Source: Bactericera cockerelli (taxonomy: Eukaryota; Arthropoda; Insecta; Hemiptera; Triozidae). Taken from it: a stretch of DNA of 64,000 bases. The position numbers and the translations under genes are program-made. Each line of letters starts with the position of its first letter. Position 1 is the stretch's first letter. Location of the stretch: the NCBI GenBank assembly GCA_024516035.1, contig CM044964.1:3437492-3501491 (forward strand), in the 5' to 3' direction. The notes under the pieces are model-generated. The model did no database searches and was not told the DNA's origin. It saw only the letters and a program-made list of their open reading frames with translations. This document shows positions 61,170 to 64,000 of the stretch, piece by piece.

Positions 61170-63887
61170 CACAGGATAAAAAATAAAGAACAGCCTAAGC
61201 GATGTTATGAAGGTAATTGCTCTAGATGAGGATTTGTGAAGTTCTGGTAATAATGCTGATGGTGGACACAGGAAAAACAGGATTAAAAAAAAAAAAAAAA
61301 CAAAAACAAAGAACAGCTTAGGCGATGTTATGAAGGTTTTTGCTCTAGATGAGGATTTGTGAAGTTCTGGTAATAATGCTGATGGTGGTGGACACAGGAA
61401 AAACAGGATTAAAAAAAACAAAGAACAGCCTAGGCGATGTTATGAAGGTTTTTGCTCTAGATGAGGATTTGTGAAGTTCTGGTAATAATGCTGATGCACA
61501 CCAAATAGAAAACAATCAACTGTCTCGAGGATTGTGTGAAAAGTAGTCTCAAAAAAATCCAGCTCCCTTTAAAAAGACTAACTAAAAAAATCTCTTAACA
61601 AAATCCAATTTAACTTTAAAAAATACTAACATAAAAAATCTATAATAAAAAATACTACCCAAATCAAGCTCCATTCAAAACGAACAACCTATGATATGTA
61701 CTTCCAAAGGTCTTTCCAAAAATAAGTTCAAACTCCAAATATCTTAACGAATAACTATCATCATTAAAGAAGGTCCTTGCTCTAAATGAGCACTTGTGAA
61801 TTATTGGTGATGATAATGACGAAGGACACAGGATAGAAAACAATGAACAGTCTAGGGGATGTTGCGAAGGTCCTTGCTCCAGATGAAGATTTGCAAAGTC
61901 CTAGTAATGATGATAGTGATGGACACAAGAATCAAAGTATAAACAATGGACAGCCTACATGATGGTCCCTGCTCAAATGAGGATGTTCAATATGCTCACT
62001 GTTACCAAAGATAATGCTGTTGATACTCTGGATTTACCAACTCAAGAGGTTAGCTCTTGATCGTCCAAAATGGCTACAAGGACAAGGTCTAGCCCCTAGA
62101 GACTGATGATGACTCCCAATTCAGTACAACTAACCAATAGGAAACCAAGTTCTTATCTTGGAGTGAGAGTCCAGTGAGACAAGCTATCTGTAAAAAGGCT
62201 AAACTGTAAGAAGTAAATCCTTTGTCATGGGCACAAGTAGTCTTGTCTATGAGAAATCAAATCACTGACACCAAATCCAAGTAATCAATGCCGTTTTGGA
62301 GATGTCACTATCGTCAATGCACTACAGCATTAGGTGAGTTAAAGTTGCATTATTTATACTTTTTACGAGGTGACTTTTCAATGTTGATACCACGAAAAAA
62401 AAGGAAAATCTTTGATTCCTAAAATTGATATAAATGGTGACTTTTCAATAATTATTATACATAAATGGTGACTTTTCAATAATTATGATCTCACAATTAA
62501 TTCAAAATTATAAAATAAGTGACTTTGGACGTTTCCACTAAGTAAATTAAAAATTGTCGTATACATAAAAAATAATTTACTCAATTTCAAAATATTCTGT
62601 AATAAACCCGATTTTAGCAAAGGTAGTAAATTTCAAATGAACCAATTCTTGAAAGACACTGGGCTGAGGGCTCGAGTTTTTCTAACTCAGAACCCTCCAG
62701 ATGTTCATACTTTACTAGATACATACAGGCTTTGGCTGATTTGATTCAATATAAAAAGTAAGGCTGGTATGCAGAGACGATTTTGTAATCCCTATAGGGT
62801 GGTCCCGAGCTTGCTATAGGGAATACTTCGACCTTGACAATAATTTATTAAAGAAACATCTGAATGCACATGCGCAGAGATGCTTTAAACAAACGTCTCT
62901 GAATAACAAAATCAGCTGAAGGGACAAATGACCCAGGCATCCCTACAGAACTCTGCATACAACCCTAAAGCTCTCGAACTACTGAGCTCAATCGTTAAGG
63001 CTATTTACTTTAAACTGGGAGACGTTTCAGTAATAAATAATTAGAAATATTAATAAGTTATCAAAGTTCAGGTAGCTCTCAAGTCGGAGTCAAGTCGCCC
63101 AAAGCCCGAATACTGATCTCTTTTTTTCTTTTTTAGGAGAGTGTTTCACAGCCTTTTTTTATTTCGTAGCCATGAAACAGGAGCTATTGTAGACGCTTGT
63201 GGTCTGTGTTGCAGCCTGCCCCTCCCGTAGTATGCCTCTCCTCTGATGGGCGAGAAGTGACACAATACTTCCCATTTAGGTGCTGCTGGGTCAACACGAG
63301 CGCAACGGAAGGTATCCCTAACAACTTTAGAATGTTTTTATTTATTTATTTACCCTTTATTTTTTTTACAGTACAAACAACACTAAATTATTAACAAAGA
63401 TATAAAAAAATTAACAATATTTACAAAAAAGATATAGAAAAAAAAAAAATATTTAAAATTAAATGTACAATGTATTTTGATCCGGGGCGAAGTTAATGCC
63501 TCAGGCATTCTCTGCCACTTAACATAGCCGACTAGAATGCAAATTTCTAGTCGGCTATGGAGATCGTATCCCTAACAACTTTAGACTGCAAATTTCTAGT
63601 CGGCTATGGAGATCGTATCCCTAACAACTTTAGACTGCAAATTTCTAGTCGGCTCTGGAGATCAAAGCGCATCGCGTACTCGCCAGCCACACTCGCCGTA
63701 GCTTACCAGCTTTGGGCTCCTCAATGTAGAACACCACGTCTCCCTCGCTGTCTCTCCTCTGCGTGTTGTTGCAGTCAGCAGCCGGTTGCTGGCTACTGGT
63801 TGCCGGGGCAGCAGGCACCTCCATTTTGTTTTTGGACTTCCGCCGCTTCAACACGCTGGCTCGCTTGGCGACTTGAGTGAGAATACT
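45377..63887 (-). CDS. KCNQ: KCNQ (KQT-type) potassium channel, C-terminal exons
   Basis: Gene-level entry. Exons in order of transcription: A 63887-63707, B 49435-49321, C 48131-47975, D 47254-47132, E 45472-45377. All are flanked by AG and GT and phases agree (1, 2, 0, 0). The joined product covers the cytoplasmic tail after the pore: a basic linker, then helix B with [20 protein letters not shown] and [20 protein letters not shown], then the coiled coil ([21 protein letters not shown]). This is very close to vertebrate KCNQ1, where the helix binds calmodulin and PIP2 and the coiled coil tetramerises the channel. The voltage sensor and pore exons lie upstream, beyond 64000. The tail ends EEQV. 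Intron A-B is 14 kb and holds mariners, SINEs and the satellite region. Confidence 0.93.
45566..46197. mobile_element. Foldback element with asymmetric tandem core
   Basis: Left arm 45566-45770 (cgtcatcgtgaacgatggta) and right arm 45886-46197 are inverted copies. The right arm contains five 38-bp units (gtctggctgggggactataa acaggg...) and the left only two, so the arms differ in length. The centre of about 115 bp is AT-rich. Single-arm copies are at 14466-15000 and in part at 37040. Confidence 0.88.
46310..46435 (+). repeat. LINE-like 3' tail repeat
   Basis: gccgtaggcattagcaccgc to gtaaataaaacttgattaaa. Related to 60995-61170. Confidence 0.5.
46440..47131 (-). repeat. KCNQ exon D / donor tandem array, 8 copies
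   Basis: Eight donors (GTAATG) at 47131, 47043, 46957, 46872, 46786, 46698, 46612 and 46526, spaced 85-88 bp. Each is preceded by a copy of the exon D end (accattggggccaggctcta). Exon D itself is the first. Copies keep the order exon tail, donor, tagcgggtagttatctagcg. Point changes distinguish them, for example gtgaaacaatata in place of gtggaacaaca before the donor. Confidence 0.95.
47132..47254 (-). CDS. KCNQ: KCNQ exon D
   Basis: Acceptor tttcag (AG 47256-47255), donor GTAATG at 47131, 123 nt, phase 0 both sides. Encodes [14 protein letters not shown], a short linker [14 protein letters not shown], then [13 protein letters not shown], matching the vertebrate KCNQ1 [11 protein letters not shown] and TIGARLNRVE segments on either side of the tail coiled coil. 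Confidence 0.95.
47297..47400 (-). mobile_element. SINE fragment, 'GGTAGCTCAGCAGTAAGG' family
   Basis: tcgccttatttatactgccc to ggtaaaaatcccaaatgg. The head is missing and the sequence runs into the next tandem array. Confidence 0.65.
47401..47968 (-). repeat. Tandem array starting just inside KCNQ intron C
   Basis: Four to five units of 120-150 bp containing gggggatcgataagacctta, ttacgagatgaaagagtaca and an A-run of 13-31 (poly-T on the coding strand). The array begins about 8 bases after the exon C donor. The unit nearest the exon retains gggatcgaacccacgg, which reads as a tRNA B box on the coding strand (CCGTGGGTTCGATCCCC), so the seed may have been a SINE end. Confidence 0.85.
47975..48131 (-). 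CDS. KCNQ: KCNQ exon C (helix B)
   Basis: Acceptor ttccag (AG 48133-48132), donor GTACGC at 47974, 157 nt, phase 2 in, phase 0 out. Encodes [34 protein letters not shown] and [19 protein letters not shown], nearly residue for residue the vertebrate KCNQ1 helix B segment. It is the most diagnostic exon in the window. Confidence 0.97.
48216..48362 (+). repeat. LINE-like 3' tail repeat, good copy
   Basis: caataaccccgccctttagg, a T-rich tract, then ctacctaataaagc and T/A runs. Nearly identical to 60995-61170. Confidence 0.65.
48362..48770 (-). mobile_element. Repeat unit, SINE and 5S-SINE body in tandem
   Basis: 48362-48455 copies 40365-40460. 48470-48640 is an inverted GGTAGCTCAGCAGTAAGG SINE whose head is cut at about 48638. 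48640-48745 is the inverted 5S-SINE body (tgggtttaacgtcgctctta, aacctcacccagcc). The join at 48638 shows that one SINE inserted into the other. Confidence 0.7.
48985..49388 (-). repeat. KCNQ exon B / donor tandem array, 4 copies
   Basis: Donors GTGAGT at 49320, 49211, 49106 and 49001 (spacing 109, 105, 105). Each unit copies the exon B end (gagatggatctggaaatagc ... cggatcactga), the donor and a short intron piece. The long open frame seen on the + strand here is produced by the repeat. Confidence 0.95.
49321..49435 (-). CDS. KCNQ: KCNQ exon B
   Basis: Acceptor tttcag (AG 49437-49436), donor GTGAGT at 49320, 115 nt, phase 1 in, phase 2 out. Encodes [20 protein letters not shown] followed by [18 protein letters not shown]. 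The acidic DEMDLE matches the EDLDLEGE segment just before helix B in KCNQ1. Its assignment rests on phase and on that short match. Confidence 0.85.
49545..49815. repeat. SINE fragment and LINE-like tail
   Basis: 49545-49620: cgacttatttatactgcccg and gacgtattattatgag, an inverted SINE fragment. 49688-49815: gccataggcaatatccccgc, a diverged copy of the LINE-like tail. Confidence 0.5.
49821..50512. mobile_element. Foldback MITE of about 690 bp, two nested arm pairs
   Basis: Outer arms tgggtcttcataaagtctca (49821) and its complement tgagactttatgaagaccc (50492-50510). Inversion continues through aaacgactcagaatatc and gtccatgcccagcctgac. The inner arms (gtcggacgtcctgcgtaata and complement) lie around 50098 and 50250. 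Almost the whole element is one giant hairpin. TA flanks are plausible at both ends. Confidence 0.88.
50825..51205. mobile_element. Cluster of tRNA-like SINE fragments
   Basis: Inverted heads at 50830-50915 and 51035-51105 and a direct head at 50945-51000 (cctcagtagcttgatcgata). They are followed by a GGTAGCTCAGCAGTAAGG family fragment (51110-51205, ggtttcgaacccgcgacctc). The direct and inverted heads face each other and could fold. Confidence 0.6.
51206..51826. other. Non-coding
   Basis: AT-rich. Small frames on both strands, no family recognised. Confidence 0.4.
51827..52005. mobile_element. hAT-like MITE with C-runs
   Basis: Ends cagtggcgtagc and the complement gctacgctactg. An 8-bp duplication (gacattac at 51819-51826, ggcattac at 52006-52013, 7 of 8) points to hAT. 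The interior has three long G or C runs (51840-51850, 51866-51876, 51968-51980). Confidence 0.75.
52118..52258 (-). mobile_element. Short TIR MITE, inverted copy
   Basis: tagggcgaaattgatagaca to gtctatgaattccgccttta. Complete. Confidence 0.75.
52260..53505. other. AT-rich KCNQ intron sequence
   Basis: No gene. A short duplicated segment (caccattgaaaagacatca / ttaccattgaaaagtcatcc, 52630 and 52710) is the only structure seen. Confidence 0.45.
53508..54960 (+). mobile_element. mariner transposon with terminal repeats
   Basis: Terminal inverted repeats of about 30 bp (left ggatcaataagtgcccgtgt; right acacgggtacttcttgatcc), preceded by TA at 53506-53507. Length about 1453 bp, longer than the usual 1.3 kb because of an internal duplication of 166 bp (53714-53879 repeated at 53880-54045). 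The right flank has AA where TA is expected, a mutation or deletion. Confidence 0.88.
53760..54893 (+). pseudogene. mariner transposase, broken
   Basis: An N-terminal HTH domain ([26 protein letters not shown]) and linker helix ([20 protein letters not shown]) are clear in one frame (53933-54265). The catalytic core is split over frames: HHDNAPAH near 54592 and [11 protein letters not shown] near 54679 hold the second and third metal-binding Asp of the DDD triad. A first-Asp region (DETWIH, 54314) is followed by stop codons. At least two nonsense codons and frameshifts plus the duplication make it inactive. Confidence 0.85.
55440..56655 (+). pseudogene. Second mariner transposase remnant
   Basis: Older copy in pieces: [23 protein letters not shown] at 55470-55530, then an A-run at 55608-55640, then [13 protein letters not shown] at about 55690. 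A SINE interrupts it at 55785-55915. The core resumes from 55925 (TWFHQYTQETKEQ-like), with [14 protein letters not shown] at 56425 and [20 protein letters not shown] at 56487 to the end near 56640. The sequence differs from the 53.5-kb copy, so it belongs to another mariner lineage. Confidence 0.75.
55785..55915 (+). mobile_element. tRNA-like SINE inserted in the mariner remnant
   Basis: cctcagtagcatgatcgata head, B-box-like ggtggttcgagtccc. It interrupts the transposase reading. Confidence 0.65.
56656..56931 (+). mobile_element. 5S rRNA-derived SINE, full length with target duplication
   Basis: The head (about 120 nt) begins agccagcgtc and ends gacgctggct, so it keeps the closing helix of 5S rRNA. 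It carries the internal promoter region accgaagttaagcgacatcc and gacttggatgggtgacc. The body runs from aggctgggtgaggtcaatgt to gaaagcgacgttaaacccc, then poly-A. An 11-bp duplication AGAAAACTAGA flanks it (ends at 56655; repeats at 56932). 5S-headed SINEs (SINE3 type) are unusual in insects. Fragments: 5828, 10150, 13385, 15590, 18990, 39150, 41835, 43165. Confidence 0.9.
56960..57900. repeat. Higher-order repeat, first part
   Basis: Segment tctgacgcattagccacaag, gatgccaagatctaac, gcacaggaaacccagaatag (57500-57720) recurs at 60285-60440 and 60825-60980. An inverted (CAA)-tailed interspersed repeat lies at 57730-57870. Twin blocks at 57295-57390 and 57410-57490 share cccttgaaactccc and gaaaattact. 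Confidence 0.7.
57940..58800. repeat. Satellite-like tandem repeat, 150-170 bp, 5 copies
   Basis: Units contain gagaaaatacagaaagaact, ccaactcccttgaccctcaa, cagcgattaaaaataatcaa, ttctatttgagtatagatgg and an A-run. Landmarks at 57996, 58158, 58326, 58478 and 58649 give spacings of 152-171 bp. Open frames on the - strand are produced by the repeat. Confidence 0.93.
58970..59100 (+). repeat. Interspersed repeat, 'AAATATGTGGTTCAGGACGA' family
   Basis: Diverged copy: tctcatgatggtttatcgca, aatatgtgattcagaacaag and a tail reading ggttacaacacaacaa. Confidence 0.6.
59101..60990. repeat. Higher-order repeat, diverged units
   Basis: Old copies of the 57.9-58.8 kb unit (59985-60120: tacccacgagaaaatacc, caatgagaaaagcttc) and of the 57.5-kb segment (60285-60440, 60825-60980: gaaaccagac, ggacacaggaaac, gaacagcctggagggttttc). 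The arrangement suggests a multi-kb composite unit repeated about three times. Confidence 0.65.
60995..61170 (+). repeat. LINE-like 3' tail with poly-A
   Basis: gccacaggcaataaccccgc to ctatctaataaagcttaaaa and about 30 A. Inserted within the satellite region. Confidence 0.65.
61171..61500. repeat. Tandem repeat, about 120 bp, 3 copies
   Basis: Units with gatgttatgaaggtttttgc, tctagatgaggatttgtgaa, gttctggtaataatgctgat and acaggaaaaacaggatt plus an A-run. Further diverged copies run to about 61990. Confidence 0.9.
61500..62760. other. Fading repeat DNA, no gene
   Basis: Diverged units to about 62000. Then a doubled ataaatggtgacttttcaat (62430 and 62462). No exon recognised. Confidence 0.45.
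62764..62965. mobile_element. Possible MITE
   Basis: Ends gctggtatgcagag and the near complement ctctgcatacaacc enclose about 200 bp without a frame. No certain target duplication. Confidence 0.5.
63125..63330 (-). mobile_element. tRNA-derived SINE, 'GCGATTAGCTCAGTGGTTAA' family, 5' truncated
   Basis: gagagtgtttcacagccttt through catctgatgg-like body to caacggaaggtatccctaac. The tRNA head is missing, as with reverse-transcription truncation. Confidence 0.8.
63526..63665 (-). repeat. 49-bp tandem array next to the KCNQ exon A donor, 3 copies
   Basis: Units with tcggctatggagatcgtatc and ctaacaactttagactgcaa at 63551, 63600 and 63649 (spacing 49). The nearest starts about 45 bases inside the intron. 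An inverted copy of the unit start (gccgactagaatgcaaattt) at 63525-63545 gives a hairpin at the far end. Confidence 0.85.
63707..63887 (-). CDS. KCNQ: KCNQ exon A
   Basis: Acceptor tatttcag (AG 63889-63888), donor GTAAGC at 63706, 181 nt, phase 0 in, phase 1 out. Encodes 60 residues: [20 protein letters not shown], then an Ala/Ser/Gln-rich linker and [15 protein letters not shown]. The [12 protein letters not shown] stretch lies where KCNQ1 has its basic linker between helices A and B. The assignment is supported by phase and position rather than strong sequence match. Confidence 0.72.
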
Positions 63888-64000
63888 CTGAAATACAATA
63901 ATAACAAATAAAAAATTGAAATCAGCGAATTTTTTTTTAACACAATACTTTCTATTTCTAATATTAGAAATTTTTCGAAAGTAAAATGTTACAAGATTTG

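Noticed and set aside
63557..63880. 107-codon + strand frame
   Set aside because: Reverse complement of the 49-bp array and of KCNQ exon A, whose - strand reading has proper splice sites.

Overview
This is a eukaryotic nuclear window: AT-rich, with GT-AG introns and very dense repeats. The tRNA- and 5S-headed SINEs, mariner and LINE copies, a protein-primed DNA polymerase element and insect-like KCNQ and RCCD1 genes suggest an arthropod, most likely a hemipteran insect. The species is inference. A 100-N scaffold gap lies at 6004-6103.

Two host genes can be followed exon by exon. On the + strand, an RCC1-repeat gene resembling RCCD1 runs from 11935 to 34248 in seven exons whose phases fit, with one anomaly in the last exon. 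On the - strand, the C-terminal half of a KCNQ (KQT-type) voltage-gated potassium channel runs from 63887 down to 45377 in five exons, with all phases compatible. It encodes the region after S6, helix B (calmodulin-binding/PIP2 region) and the tetramerising coiled coil. Two further - strand exons (1036-1278 and 38160-38362) belong to genes I do not recognise.

The most striking feature is not a gene. At most exon ends of both genes the last part of the exon, the 5' splice site and the first intron bases have been tandemly amplified into the intron. There are 13 copies after RCCD1 exon 5, 3 after exon 1, 8 after KCNQ exon D and 4 after exon B. Four copies containing the KCNQ stop codon follow exon E. 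Shorter intron-only or two-copy arrays sit next to three other donors. The arrays always extend downstream of the donor in the sense of transcription, on both strands.

RCCD1 intron 6 (19436-34086) contains a decayed virus-like element (19437-30850). It has small duplicated ORFs, a zinc-finger ORF and a fragmented protein-primed family B DNA polymerase. A 965-bp TIR transposon with a TATA target duplication and a nearly intact 4.9-kb LINE have inserted into it.

Layout: 1-11 kb unknown - strand exon, microsatellites, SINEs, a gap and a foldback MITE; 12-34 kb RCCD1 with the nested element; 34-45 kb SINEs and MITEs with one orphan exon; 45-49.5 kb KCNQ 3' exons and their arrays; 49.8-57 kb foldback elements, two mariners and a 5S-derived SINE with clean target duplications; 57-62 kb diverged satellite-like higher-order repeats inside a KCNQ intron; 63.5-63.9 kb upstream KCNQ exon.
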